A stretch of 35,377 nucleotides of DNA, from the NCBI GenBank assembly GCA_019359535.1, contig JAHHHE010000036.1, positions 1-35,377 of the forward strand, read 5' to 3'. Below the pieces are notes generated by a model. That model did not search any database, was not told the origin of the DNA, and saw only the letters and a list, made by a program, of their open reading frames with translations. A program made the translations under genes and the position numbers. Origin of the DNA: Gloeocapsa sp. UFS-A4-WI-NPMV-4B04. GTDB lineage: Bacteria; Cyanobacteriota; Cyanobacteriia; Cyanobacteriales; Chroococcidiopsidaceae. The first letter of the stretch is position 1; the number at the start of each line of letters is the position of its first letter. Shown here piece by piece: positions 6,418 to 16,067 of the stretch.

Positions 6418-9372
6418 GTGGTACTTCATAGCCCTCATACGCAGTCTAACCGTCAGCAATTGGTAGAAATAGGACAAGAACCGATTTCTTTTAGAGAACG
6501 TCATATTGGTTCTAGCCCTGCTCAAGTCCAACAAATGCTGGATTTATTAGGGTTTGAAAGCCTTGATGCCCTGATTGACAAAACGGTTCCACAGGCAATT
6601 AAGCTAAATCGTTCGCTACAGCTTCCCTCAGAACGCAGTGAGTACGCAGCTTTAGCCCAGTTGAAAGAAATTGCCTCTAAAAATCAAGTATTTCGCTCGT
6701 TCATTGGCATGGGCTATCACGACTGTATCACTCCACCTGTGATTCAGCGCAATATTTTAGAAAACCCTGGCTGGTACACCGCCTACACACCTTATCAGCC
6801 AGAAATTTCCCAAGGACGGCTAGAAGCGCTGTTAAATTTCCAAACCATGATTATTGACCTAACGGGGTTGGAAATTGCCAATGCTTCTTTACTAGATGAA
6901 GCAACAGCAGCAGCAGAAGCCATGACAATGAGTTATGGCCTGTCTAAAAGTAAGGCTAAAGCTTTTTTTGTCTCTAGCGCCTGTCATCCCCAAACCATCG
7001 AGGTGGTACAAACTAGGGCAAGACCATTAGGGATTGATGTAATTGTAAGCGACCATCAAACCTTTGGATTTGATGCCCCAGTCTTCGGCGTACTCCTACA
7101 ATACCCAGCCAGTGATGGCACAATTTATGACTACAGTGATTTTGTTAACCAAGCCCATGCAGCAGGGGCATTAGTCACAGTAGCAGCAGATCCATTGAGC
7201 TTGACTCTACTTACACCACCAGGAGAATTTGGGGCTGATATTGCTGTAGGAAGCACTCAGCGCTTTGGGATTCCTTTGGGGTACGGTGGTCCTCATGCAG
7301 CGTATTTTGCCACCAAAGAAGAATATAAGCGGCAAGTTCCAGGGCGGATTGTGGGCGTATCTAAGGATGTACACGGTAAGCCTGCACTGCGTCTCGCACT
7401 GCAAACTCGCGAACAGCATATCCGCCGCGACAAAGCTACCAGCAACATTTGTACAGCCCAAGTTCTACTAGCCGTAATGGCTTCGATGTATGCGGTATAT
7501 CATGGTCCAGCAGGACTGAAAAGCATTGCCCAAAGAATACATCAGTTGACTGTAGTTCTGACAGAAGGACTAAAGCGCCTGGGATACTGCATTAGTTCAC
7601 AACACTTCTTCGATACTGTGCGTGTGGAACTGGGAACACGCAGTTTAGAAGATATTTTAGAAATTGCCCAAGTTCGCCAGATTAATCTGCGTACTTTGGA
7701 TACAAATGCTGTCGGCATTACCTTAGATGAAACTACAACAATTGAGGATTTGCAAGACCTGTTTGAAATTTTTGCAGGTTCAGATTCCCTACCCTTCACT
7801 TGGCAAGAGTTAACTTCTCCCCTGCTCCCCTGCTCCCCTGCTCCCTTGTCCCTCGCCCGTACCAGCAATTATCTCGCCCATCCCGTCTTTAACCGCTATC
7901 ACTCAGAAACTGAGCTTTTGCGATATCTGCATCGTTTACAAGCAAAGGATCTATCGCTGACTACATCAATGATTCCGTTGGGTTCATGTACGATGAAGCT
8001 GAACGCAACTGCTGAAATGATACCTGTAAGTTGGCAGGAATTTAGTAAAATTCATCCTTTTGCTCCCAAGTCGCAAACACGCGGTTATCAAGTTTTATTC
8101 CAGCAGCTTGAGGAATGGTTAGCTGAAATTACAGGCTTTGCAGGAATTTCTCTGCAACCGAATGCGGGATCTCAAGGTGAATACACGGGGTTGCTTGTTA
8201 TTCGTAAGTATCATGAAAGTCGCGGCGAAGCACATCGGAATATCTGTTTAATTCCCCAATCTGCACACGGGACAAATCCTGCTAGTGCTGTGATGTGTGG
8301 GATGAAGGTAGTTGCGATCGCGTGTGATTCAATAGGTAATATTGACCTGGATGATCTGAAAGCTAAGGCAGAGAAGTATAGTAATCAACTTGCTGCTTTA
8401 ATGGTCACTTATCCTTCTACTCACGGTGTATTCGAGGAGGAAATCAAGGATATCTGCGCTGTTGTCCATGCTTACGGTGGACAAGTTTATCTCGATGGTG
8501 CGAATATGAACGCCCAAGTTGGTTTATGTCGCCCTGGTGATTTTGGTGCAGATGTTTGTCACTTGAATTTGCACAAAACATTCTGTATTCCTCACGGCGG
8601 CGGCGGGCCTGGTATGGGACCAATCGGTGTTGCTTCCCATTTAGTACCTTTTTTACCTGGACATTCTGTAATTCCAGTTAGGGATGCAGACATGACAAGC
8701 GAAGATTCTCACCTCTCGCCTACTAATATTGGTGCTGTTTCCGCCGCGCCTTGGGGTAGTGCAAGTATTTTGCCGATTTCTTGGATGTATATTGCCATGA
8801 TGGGTGCAGCAGGTTTGACGCAAGCAACAAAAGTGGCAATTCTTAATGCTAATTACATCGCGCATAGGCTAGCAGATTATTATCCAGTTTTGTATAAAGG
8901 GAAAACAGGTTTAGTTGCACATGAGTGTATTTTAGATTTGCGATCGCTTAAAAAATCTGCCTCAATTGAAGTAGATGATATTGCCAAGCGGTTAATGGAT
9001 TATGGCTTTCATGCGCCGACAGTTTCATGGCCTGTTGCGGGTACGATGATGGTAGAACCAACAGAAAGTGAATCTAAAGAAGAGTTGGATCGTTTTTGTG
9101 ATGCAATGATTTCAATCCGCAAAGAAATAGAAGAAATTGAAGCAGGTAAGGTAGATTCTGAAGATAATGTTTTGAGGAATGCACCGCACACAGTAGAAGC
9201 TTTAATTAGTAGTGAATGGCATCATTCTTATTCTCGCGAACAAGCTGCTTACCCTACATCTTGGACTCGTGAATATAAGTTCTGGCCTGCGGTTGGGCGA
9301 ATTGATAATGCGTTTGGCGATCGCAATTTTATCTGTTCTTGTCTGCCAATGGAGGCGTATGCAGCAGACTAG
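6418..9372 (+). CDS. gcvP: Glycine dehydrogenase (decarboxylating), P protein
   Basis: A 984-residue PLP enzyme that decarboxylates glycine and loads the aminomethyl group on H protein. It is the long single-chain form: the N-terminal half (from FRERHIGSS to about residue 450) and the catalytic C-terminal half are both present. The PLP-binding Lys is K720 in [27 protein letters not shown] and [10 protein letters not shown] are further cofactor-pocket blocks. Translation begins at GTG 6418, supported by AGGAGA eight bases upstream. Residues 467-480 ([14 protein letters not shown]) are encoded by a tandem octamer repeat, a low-complexity insertion in the linker between halves. A strong terminator follows. 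Confidence 0.97.
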   Translation: MVLHSPHTQSNRQQLVEIGQEPISFRERHIGSSPAQVQQMLDLLGFESLDALIDKTVPQAIKLNRSLQLPSERSEYAALAQLKEIASKNQVFRSFIGMGYHDCITPPVIQRNILENPGWYTAYTPYQPEISQGRLEALLNFQTMIIDLTGLEIANASLLDEATAAAEAMTMSYGLSKSKAKAFFVSSACHPQTIEVVQTRARPLGIDVIVSDHQTFGFDAPVFGVLLQYPASDGTIYDYSDFVNQAHAAGALVTVAADPLSLTLLTPPGEFGADIAVGSTQRFGIPLGYGGPHAAYFATKEEYKRQVPGRIVGVSKDVHGKPALRLALQTREQHIRRDKATSNICTAQVLLAVMASMYAVYHGPAGLKSIAQRIHQLTVVLTEGLKRLGYCISSQHFFDTVRVELGTRSLEDILEIAQVRQINLRTLDTNAVGITLDETTTIEDLQDLFEIFAGSDSLPFTWQELTSPLLPCSPAPLSLARTSNYLAHPVFNRYHSETELLRYLHRLQAKDLSLTTSMIPLGSCTMKLNATAEMIPVSWQEFSKIHPFAPKSQTRGYQVLFQQLEEWLAEITGFAGISLQPNAGSQGEYTGLLVIRKYHESRGEAHRNICLIPQSAHGTNPASAVMCGMKVVAIACDSIGNIDLDDLKAKAEKYSNQLAALMVTYPSTHGVFEEEIKDICAVVHAYGGQVYLDGANMNAQVGLCRPGDFGADVCHLNLHKTFCIPHGGGGPGMGPIGVASHLVPFLPGHSVIPVRDADMTSEDSHLSPTNIGAVSAAPWGSASILPISWMYIAMMGAAGLTQATKVAILNANYIAHRLADYYPVLYKGKTGLVAHECILDLRSLKKSASIEVDDIAKRLMDYGFHAPTVSWPVAGTMMVEPTESESKEELDRFCDAMISIRKEIEEIEAGKVDSEDNVLRNAPHTVEALISSEWHHSYSREQAAYPTSWTREYKFWPAVGRIDNAFGDRNFICSCLPMEAYAAD
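7817..7845 (+). repeat. In-frame tandem octamer (CTCCCCTG) inside gcvP
   Basis: Three perfect copies of CTCCCCTG (7817-7824, 7825-7832, 7833-7840) plus a partial fourth. The same octamer makes up the C-rich half of the intergenic elements at 28311-28375 and 31062-31100. Here it is read through as Pro/Leu/Ser/Cys-rich sequence between the two halves of the P protein. Confidence 0.85.
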
Positions 9373-9425
9373 GGCTTTTTGATTTTGGTTCCGCTAATTT
9401 TAACTACTCCTGATAGCTAGAAAAT

Positions 9426-9459
9426 AAAAGCTCGTTTTCTTGAAGAAGACGGGCTTTTG
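9426..9459 (+). terminator. Intrinsic terminator after gcvP
   Basis: AAAAGCTCGTTTTCTT and AAGACGGGCTTTT form a long, slightly imperfect stem around GAAG, with T residues at the 3' side. It starts 54 bases after the gcvP stop and is suited to end the gcv transcript. Confidence 0.75.
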
Positions 9460-9820
9460 TCACTTAACATTAATAAATTTTAATTAAAATTGGGGAGAAC
9501 AACCGATGCTGAAATACTTGTGATTATGTTAAAAGTGCATAATTTTTAGTTTGATTCTGCCTGTCTACTTAGCTTCACAAAGACTTCACATATATACTGA
9601 TATTTTTACCCTTACCTTCATCAAAACTTTAAATTGCTGTCCTATTTTTGGTTGTAGTGTAAGTATGAAAGCCTGATAAATAATCTTATTTCCGCACCGC
9701 AAATAACGATTCTTATTGCCGTGTCCTTGGTATGTAGGACATGAGGCTTTTGCTTTCAAACACCAAAGTTTTTTGGAAAAACATTCGGGTTTTTACTCAA
9801 AAAAATAGGGAGCCGAAACA
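9460..9820. other. Gene-free spacer upstream of the RTX protein
   Basis: About 360 A+T-rich bases without a credible open frame. It must hold the promoter of the RTX gene. AGGGAG at about 9808-9813 is the ribosome binding site for the ATG at 9821. No clear operator was recognised. Confidence 0.5.
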
Positions 9821-12800
9821 ATGGCGAATAAAACAGGGACTGCTGGCAACGATACCCTAACAGGGACAGCGAGTGCTGATTCCTTGTTTGGTTTGGGTGG
9901 CAATGATAGTTTACTTGGGTTAGGTGGTAACGACAGACTTGAGGGTGGAGGTGGCAACGATACTCTCAACGGTGGAATTGGCATTGATACTTTGATTGGG
10001 GAAGGCGGCAATGACAGCTACATTGTTGACAACACTGCTGACACTGTTACTGAAGCAGCGAATTCAGGTATAGATACTGTGCAGTCTTCGGTCAGCTATA
10101 CGTTGGGTGATAATCTGGATAATCTGACACTGACATGGACAGGCGCAATTAATAGTACAGGCAACAGTCTGAACAACACAATCACTGGTAATGCTGCTAA
10201 CAATACCCTTAATGACGACGAGGGTCAAGACACGCTCTACGGGGGAGACGGGAATGACACTCTGTTTAGCGGCTATGGTAACGACCTTCTGGATGGCGGC
10301 AACGGTGATGACAATCTGGATAGCGGCAACGGTAATGATATTCTAATTGGCGGCGACGGAAATGACATCCTTAAGGCAGGGGATTCAGGGTATCAAGGCG
10401 ACGTATTCGGGAAAAGCATCCTGGATGGTGGCGACGGAAACGACATTTTATACTCCTCTAATAACAGCGATGTCAGGCAGAATGACTTTAGAGAAAGTGT
10501 AGATTCTCTGCGCGGGGGCAACGGTGAAGACACTCTTTATGGGGGCGAAGCGAACAACACCCTGGAAGGGGGTAATGGCGATGACACCTACATCACTTTT
10601 GGCAATGACACAATTTTAGAGGCTGGCAATGCAGGGATAGATACTGTCCGGTCTTCTGGTAACTACGCGCTAGCTGATAACCTAGAAAACCTAATACTGA
10701 CGGGTACTAGCTCTATCAATGGCACAGGCAACACCCTTAACAACAAAATTATTGGGAATGCCGCTAATAACTTTATTCAAGCAGTTAGCTTTGGAGTAGT
10801 TGGCGAACGAGATACCCTGACTGGTGGTGCAGGTAAAGACGCATTCCTGCTTGGGGATGCCACTCAAGTCTTTTATGACGATCGCAATAAAGCAACTGCT
10901 GGTACAGGTGACTATGCCTTGATTACTGACTTCAACACGGGTGAGGATGCTATCAAGCTCAATGGAAACCGAAATAACTATCGGCTAGCTACATCTCTTG
11001 CTGGTTTACCGGGGGGGACAGCAATCTACCGCAACAAGCCTGGGAGTGAACCAGATGAACTAATAGCGATCGTCCCAGGAAGTTCAGGGCTAAATCTTAA
11101 TGGCAACTACTTCCGGTTTACAGCAGATGAAATTAACCTCTCTGTCCTCAACGGTCGCAATGGCTTTACGATTAACGGCATTGATGCTGGCGATCTCTCA
11201 GGCTTTTCAGTCAGTGATGCAGGCGATGTCAATGGTGATGGCTTTGATGATCTAATTATCGGCGCTCCTAATGCTTATGGTTCCGATGCCACTGGCGACG
11301 AGAGCTACGTAGTGTTCGGTAAGGCAACAGGCTTCAGTCGCAACCTCAACTTGTCTACCCTAAATGGCACTAACGGCTTTGTAATTAACGACATTGATGT
11401 TGGTGACCGCTTAGGCTATTCGGTCAGTGGGGCAGGTGATGTTAACGGTGATGGTTTCGATGACTTAATTGTTGGTACTTCTTATGGGGAGAGTTATGTG
11501 GTGTTCGGTAAGGCAACGGGCTTTAGCCCCAGCCTTAACCTCTCTACCCTAGATGGCACTAATGGGTTTCAAATTAATGGTGGTACAGGCGGCTCAGTCA
11601 GTGGGGCAGGAGATGTCAACGGTGATGGTTTTGATGACTTAATTCTTGGTGATTCTAATGGTAGCGATAGTTATGTAGTGTTTGGTAAGGGAACAGGCTT
11701 TAGTGCCAGTCTCGATATCTCTGCTCTTGATGGCACTAATGGCTTTGGGATTAATATTCGTGGCGATTCGGTCAGTGGGGCACGGGATGTTAACGGTGAT
11801 GGTTTTGATGACCTTGTAATTGGGGCTTCAATTGATGAGCGTGGCAGCCCTGGTTATTCTACTACACAGACCTATGTAGTGTTCGGCAAGGCAACGGGCT
11901 TTAGCTCCAGTCTCGATATCTCTGCCCTTGATGGTACTAATGGCTTTGGGATTAAGGTTAGTAACGATGAATTTGTCAATCTAGGCAATTCTGTTAGTAA
12001 TGCAGGCGACATTAATGGTGATGGTTTTAATGACCTCGTGATTGGGGGTGCTAGCCAAAGTGACCAATTTGATCCCGGACTATTGGGTCCCAATCGGGGA
12101 TATGTAGTGTTTGGCAAAGCGGAAGGATTTGGAGCCAGTATCGATGTTTCCACCCTTAATGGTAGTAATGGATTTGTAGTTGAAGATATAAACGAGATTG
12201 GTAGCAGAGCAGGCTTTAAAGTTAGCTCGGCAGGCGATGTTAACGCCGATGGCTTCGACGATTTCATAGTTGGGGCTAGTAATGCTAGCGCAACCTATGT
12301 AGTATTTGGCAAGGCAACGGGCTTTGATGCCAGCCTCAATGTCTTTGATATTAATGGTCGCAATGGCTTTGTAATTAACGGCGTTGACGCTAATGACTAT
12401 TCAGGTTTTTCGGTCAGTAGCGCAGGCGATGTCAACGGTGATGGCTTTGATGACCTTACGGTTGGAGATCCTTTTGCTTATTCCAATTTCCAGAATAATG
12501 CGGGCGAGAGCTATGTGATATTTGGTCGTGACTTCACCGATTCTGTCACCAATGTTGGCACAGTAGGTAATGATACGCTTACTGGCACTGCTGGTAGCGA
12601 CGTTTTGATTGGTGGCTTGGGTAATGACAGGTTGATTGGTGGTACAGGCATTGACGTACTTATCGGCGGTGCTGGCAATGATACCCTCAGCTTTGGCGCA
12701 ACTGATAGACGCAGCAACGGCGGTAGTGGCATTGACACTTTACGCATCGACTCTAGTGACAGTATAGACTTGACTACGATCGCCAACAACAAGTTCACTG

Positions 12801-13051
12801 CTTTCGAGATTATCGACATCACTGGCACAGGCAATAATAGTCTGGCATTCACGCGCTTGGATCTGCTGGATTTATCAGATACAACTAACCGCTTGATTGT
12901 CAACGGTAACGCTGGTGATAAGGTAACATCGACTGCACAAGGCTGGACATTTGGTGGCACAACGACTGTAGATAATATCCTCTACAGACAGTACACCGCA
13001 GGGGCAGCAACACTGCTGGTGGATGCAGACATCACTCAGACGATTAGCTGA
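9821..13051 (+). CDS. RTX calcium-binding protein with a seven-repeat FG-GAP domain
   Basis: A 1076-residue, acidic, Gly/Asp/Asn-rich protein without an N-terminal signal peptide. Residues about 5-65 and 130-190 are RTX nonapeptides (GGNDxLxGG type) that form calcium-bound parallel beta rolls. Residues about 435-905 hold seven copies of an FG-GAP/integrin-alpha-type motif, DVNGDGFDDLIIG followed by SYVVFGKATGF; seven such repeats usually close into a seven-bladed propeller. Residues about 908-960 are RTX again, and the end (to TQTIS) is the likely secretion signal region. RTX proteins are typically exported by type I secretion, so a role at the cell surface or outside the cell is inferred; no transporter lies nearby. 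Ligand unknown. Confidence 0.88.
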   Translation: MANKTGTAGNDTLTGTASADSLFGLGGNDSLLGLGGNDRLEGGGGNDTLNGGIGIDTLIGEGGNDSYIVDNTADTVTEAANSGIDTVQSSVSYTLGDNLDNLTLTWTGAINSTGNSLNNTITGNAANNTLNDDEGQDTLYGGDGNDTLFSGYGNDLLDGGNGDDNLDSGNGNDILIGGDGNDILKAGDSGYQGDVFGKSILDGGDGNDILYSSNNSDVRQNDFRESVDSLRGGNGEDTLYGGEANNTLEGGNGDDTYITFGNDTILEAGNAGIDTVRSSGNYALADNLENLILTGTSSINGTGNTLNNKIIGNAANNFIQAVSFGVVGERDTLTGGAGKDAFLLGDATQVFYDDRNKATAGTGDYALITDFNTGEDAIKLNGNRNNYRLATSLAGLPGGTAIYRNKPGSEPDELIAIVPGSSGLNLNGNYFRFTADEINLSVLNGRNGFTINGIDAGDLSGFSVSDAGDVNGDGFDDLIIGAPNAYGSDATGDESYVVFGKATGFSRNLNLSTLNGTNGFVINDIDVGDRLGYSVSGAGDVNGDGFDDLIVGTSYGESYVVFGKATGFSPSLNLSTLDGTNGFQINGGTGGSVSGAGDVNGDGFDDLILGDSNGSDSYVVFGKGTGFSASLDISALDGTNGFGINIRGDSVSGARDVNGDGFDDLVIGASIDERGSPGYSTTQTYVVFGKATGFSSSLDISALDGTNGFGIKVSNDEFVNLGNSVSNAGDINGDGFNDLVIGGASQSDQFDPGLLGPNRGYVVFGKAEGFGASIDVSTLNGSNGFVVEDINEIGSRAGFKVSSAGDVNADGFDDFIVGASNASATYVVFGKATGFDASLNVFDINGRNGFVINGVDANDYSGFSVSSAGDVNGDGFDDLTVGDPFAYSNFQNNAGESYVIFGRDFTDSVTNVGTVGNDTLTGTAGSDVLIGGLGNDRLIGGTGIDVLIGGAGNDTLSFGATDRRSNGGSGIDTLRIDSSDSIDLTTIANNKFTAFEIIDITGTGNNSLAFTRLDLLDLSDTTNRLIVNGNAGDKVTSTAQGWTFGGTTTVDNILYRQYTAGAATLLVDADITQTIS

Positions 13052-13060
13052 TACTAACCT

Positions 13061-13111
13061 CGCCCAGAACTCAAGTTCTGGGCGAACAACTTAAGTCTAT
13101 TGAAATAGACT
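13061..13111 (+). repeat. Two consecutive perfect hairpins after the RTX gene
   Basis: CGCCCAGAAC-TCAA-GTTCTGGGCG (13061-13084, ten-base-pair stem) is followed after nine bases by AGTCTATT-GA-AATAGACT (13094-13111, eight base pairs). With the terminator at 13125 they make three hairpins in under 90 bases. The arrangement looks like a structured, possibly dispersed, intergenic element. Confidence 0.75.
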
Positions 13112-13124
13112 CAACAGCTTTCTT

Positions 13125-13147
13125 AGTCCTCTTTGAGAGGACTTTTG
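13125..13147 (+). terminator. Intrinsic terminator
   Basis: AGTCCTCT-TTG-AGAGGACT followed by a short T run. The eight-base-pair stem is perfect and lies 73 bases after the RTX stop. It may also serve, in part, the oppositely directed yihY-like gene, since the loop region is nearly symmetric. Confidence 0.7.
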
Positions 13148-13196
13148 CTATAAGAAAAGGGGTTTAAACTCTAGGCGGGTGATGCTACACCATGCC

Positions 13197-14117
13197 TCAA
13201 ATGCGCTCAGTTTCTGATTCCGGCGATTGATGCAACTTTAAGCCAGCCTTGTTGGGTGAATACATAGCTTCTCCCACCGTGACATTTAGCTGATCGCCTA
13301 CCAAGAGAACCGCAGCGCTCATATACAGCCATAGCATCAATACAATCACAGCGCCAATAGCGCCGTAAGCTTTGTTGTAGTTGCCAAAATTTGATACATA
13401 TAAGCGAAATAGGGCAGATAGAATTGCCCACGATACAGCTGCTAATACGGCTCCTGGCATCATGGGTGTCCCAGAATCCCAACGGCTTGGGCCATAGCGA
13501 TAGACAAAGGCAAAGGCAACAGAAACAATAGCTAAAGCTAACGGCCAGCTTAATAAGCGCCAAATAGTTAATAAAACATATAAACCGCTCTCGCGCACAA
13601 AAAATTGTAGGCTCAAATCGCTGATGAATACTAGGAAAGAAGCCAGCAGTAGCAATAAAATTGTGCCGATAGTTAATCCTAGTGATATCAGCTTGGCTTT
13701 CCAAAACGGGCGAGTTTGGTTTGACGGAATTTGATGAATTTGATCTAGGGCGTTCATTGCGGTACTCAGCGCCCCAGAAGCAGCCCAAATCGCCGCTATA
13801 AAGCTGATAGAAAATAAACCAGTGTTTTGTGACTGGGTGATTGCTCTAGAAAAATCACGAATCAAGATTGACGCTTCATCGGGTGCAACTTTACTCACTT
13901 GCATCGCTAGCTGTTTGAAGGTGGCTTGCAGAGATTCTTCAAATAAACCGATCGCAGTTAGCACAGCAAGAATAGCTGGAAACAGAGATAACATTGCGTT
14001 GTAAGCGATCTCTGCTGATAAACCTAAAAGTCGTCTTTCACCGACACGAATTAAGGTTTTTTTTAGCGTCGCCCAGGTGATGTGGCGAAAGAACCGGACA
14101 AAGCGAGTCGATAGCAT
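13197..14117 (-). CDS. YihY/BrkB-family inner-membrane protein
   Basis: A 306-residue polytopic membrane protein. The N-terminal signature GLSAEIAYNAMLSLFPAILA, then about six hydrophobic helices including SFIAAIWAASGALSTAMNALDQ, and the late block YGAIGAVIVLMLWLYMSAAVLLVG are hallmarks of the YihY family, once misnamed ribonuclease BN. Biochemical function is not established; a transport role is often assumed. The soluble basic C-terminus is short. The start ATG at 14117 lies just before a basic patch. Nothing in the neighbourhood points to a partner. Confidence 0.9.
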   Translation of the reverse strand: MLSTRFVRFFRHITWATLKKTLIRVGERRLLGLSAEIAYNAMLSLFPAILAVLTAIGLFEESLQATFKQLAMQVSKVAPDEASILIRDFSRAITQSQNTGLFSISFIAAIWAASGALSTAMNALDQIHQIPSNQTRPFWKAKLISLGLTIGTILLLLLASFLVFISDLSLQFFVRESGLYVLLTIWRLLSWPLALAIVSVAFAFVYRYGPSRWDSGTPMMPGAVLAAVSWAILSALFRLYVSNFGNYNKAYGAIGAVIVLMLWLYMSAAVLLVGDQLNVTVGEAMYSPNKAGLKLHQSPESETERI

Positions 14118-14168
14118 AAATTGGATGACAGCAGTTCCATTATCCTATACTCTCAGGAGTTACAGAAA

Positions 14169-14203
14169 GTGAGTAGTGAGTAGTGAGTAGTGGGGAGTGA
14201 GTT
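14169..14203. repeat. Tandem heptamer repeat (GTGAGTA)
   Basis: Five heptamers in a row: GTGAGTA three times, then GTGGGGA and GTGAGTT. Further single or double copies occur at about 14252-14266 and 15991-16005. This is a short tandemly repeated repetitive (STRR) element of the cyanobacterial type. Confidence 0.85.
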
Positions 14204-14210
14204 ACGCATT

Positions 14211-14325
14211 TGAAGTTTGAAATTTTAATCCCCCCTACCCCCCTTACAAGTAAGTAGTGAGTAGTGAAGGGTTTACGTTGAAGTGTGAAATTTTAATCCC
14301 CCCTACCCCCCTTAAAAAAGGGGGG
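14211..14325. repeat. Duplicated C-rich element ending in a hairpin
   Basis: TGAAGTTTGAAATTTTAATC with its CCCCCCTACCCCCCTTA tail (14211-14246) recurs almost unchanged at 14280-14315. The second copy ends in the perfect hairpin CCCCCCTT-AAAA-AAGGGGGG (14306-14325). The heptamer repeat lies before and between the copies. The pair fills the gap between thrC and the yihY-like gene, both leftward, and the hairpin could end thrC transcripts. Confidence 0.8.
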
Positions 14326-14383
14326 AATGGAACTATATTGCAGCTTTTTTACTGTGTTGGGGGAGTGATAATTAAACTCAAAA

Positions 14384-15475
14384 TTATTGAAAGCCCATCA
14401 CTTTAGCTACGGCGGCGAGTTCTGGTTCTATTCCTTGTTTAAATGAATCTTGACAGTATTCAATTGCTGTAGCTGGATCTTTAAGACCATTTCCAGTAAG
14501 TACACAAACTACCGTTGCGCCTGTGGGAATTTGATCTTTCACTTTCAACATTCCTGCTACTGATGCAGCACTGGCGGGTTCACAAAAAATGCCTTCTTGT
14601 GACGCTAAAAGTTGATAGGCTTTGAGGATTTCGTCATCTGTAACGGCGTTGAATTCGCCCTTACTTGCAGATTGGACGGCGATCGCTTTTTGCCAATTAG
14701 CAGGATTGCCAATCCGAATTGCTGTAGCGATTGTGTCTGGTTTTGCTACTATTTGACCTGTAATTAAAGGTGCTGCGCCTGCTGCTTGAAACCCCATCAT
14801 CCGAGGTAAGCGATCGCACTTACCCCCCGCGTGATACTCACAAAATCCCATCCAGTAAGCTGTAATATTCCCCGCATTACCCACAGGAATACACAACCAA
14901 TCCGGTGCATCGCCTAGCGCTTCCACAATCTCAAATGCCGAGGTTTTCTGGCCTTCTAGTCGATAAGGATTAACTGAATTAACCAAAGTAACCGGATAAT
15001 TTATCGCCATTTCGCGCACAATTTCCAGCGCTTGGTCAAAATTTCCTTTAATTGATAATACTTCTGCGCCATACAACAATGCTTGCGCTAGCTTACCCAA
15101 CGCAACATACCCTTCAGGAATCAGCACAAATGCCCGCATTCCCCCGCGCTTGGCATAAGCGGCCGCCGATGCTGATGTATTGCCTGTACTGGCACAAATT
15201 ACCGCTTGCGCCCCTGCTTCTTTCGCCTTGGAAATCGCCATCGTCATTCCTCGGTCTTTAAAGCTACCAGTAGGGTTAAGTCCGTCGTATTTTACCAAGA
15301 CGCGCACTTGTCGCCCCACTAACTCAGCAATGGTGGGAACCGGAATCAGGGGAGTATTGCCTTCTTGTAACGTCACAACTGGTGTTGTGTCGGTTACTGG
15401 CAGGTACTGGCGATACGCTTCTATTAGTCCAGGCCAGACTTGGCGGTTAGATGCAGTAGACAGGCTTAGAGTCAC
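14384..15475 (-). CDS. thrC: Threonine synthase
   Basis: A 363-residue PLP enzyme converting O-phosphohomoserine to threonine. K73 in [11 protein letters not shown] is the PLP Schiff-base lysine; [19 protein letters not shown] and [14 protein letters not shown] are the cofactor phosphate-binding and core blocks of the fold. Length fits the short bacterial class. The start is GTG at 15475 ([11 protein letters not shown] follows). It is monocistronic here, with STRR and C-rich repeats downstream. Confidence 0.95.
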   Translation of the reverse strand: MTLSLSTASNRQVWPGLIEAYRQYLPVTDTTPVVTLQEGNTPLIPVPTIAELVGRQVRVLVKYDGLNPTGSFKDRGMTMAISKAKEAGAQAVICASTGNTSASAAAYAKRGGMRAFVLIPEGYVALGKLAQALLYGAEVLSIKGNFDQALEIVREMAINYPVTLVNSVNPYRLEGQKTSAFEIVEALGDAPDWLCIPVGNAGNITAYWMGFCEYHAGGKCDRLPRMMGFQAAGAAPLITGQIVAKPDTIATAIRIGNPANWQKAIAVQSASKGEFNAVTDDEILKAYQLLASQEGIFCEPASAASVAGMLKVKDQIPTGATVVCVLTGNGLKDPATAIEYCQDSFKQGIEPELAAVAKVMGFQ

Positions 15476-15727
15476 GGGATTGGCAAATACTTAATGTTAG
15501 TTTTTCAAGTCAAAAGCAATTTTCCTGGCCCATCATTCTCAAGTTGAGGTTGAAGGGGGGATGCTAGCGATCGCTTTTACTTATTTAGTTTACCTTGAGC
15601 AGCTAACTTCCTTGCTGTTAGATAACCAGCCACTTATTAAATTGACCTAGTAGCTGCAACTGAGTTGAAAGTTTAGTGTAAGATAAAAAATTGGTGTGAG
15701 TAAGCAAAAATAACTACTTAGTTGCTG

Positions 15728-15976
15728 ATGTTAACCTGTTCTTCGAGTCTGTCCCCATCAAGGCGCTTAGTTGCCAATTCTGCGACTGTGAGTAATATTT
15801 CTGCGGTATCGACTCAGCGTCCAAGCTTGAACGAGTCAAAGAAGTTTCCTTATGAAGCGGCTCAACAAGTTAAGTTTCTATACTTAGAAGCGGAAGTAGA
15901 ATCGCTGTTGCAGCAGCTACAAACTTTGAAACAGCAACGGGTAGCTGATGCTAGCCGTGATGTTGTTAACAATTGA
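15728..15976 (+). CDS. Small cyanobacterial protein with C-terminal coiled coil, function unknown
   Basis: About 82 residues. The first half is Ser/Thr/Arg-rich and low in structure; residues from about 45 on (KFLYLEAEVESLLQQLQTLK) form a leucine-heptad helix. I do not recognise a named family. The ATG at 15728 is preferred over TTG at 15722, though neither has a clear ribosome binding site. The helix and short length are consistent with a protein-protein adaptor. It stands alone, convergent with the next large gene. Confidence 0.5.
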   Translation: MLTCSSSLSPSRRLVANSATVSNISAVSTQRPSLNESKKFPYEAAQQVKFLYLEAEVESLLQQLQTLKQQRVADASRDVVNN

Positions 15977-16067
15977 GAAGGTTAAAGAAGTGAGTAGTGA
16001 GTAGAAATAAGATAAATTTTCCATTACCATTAATTCCTCTTTTAGTCAACTATAAATTAAATAACTC

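Noticed and set aside
11872-12960. Minus-strand Pro/Leu/Ser-rich frames within the RTX gene
   Set aside because: They mirror the Gly/Asp-rich repeats on the other strand; low-complexity shadow frames.
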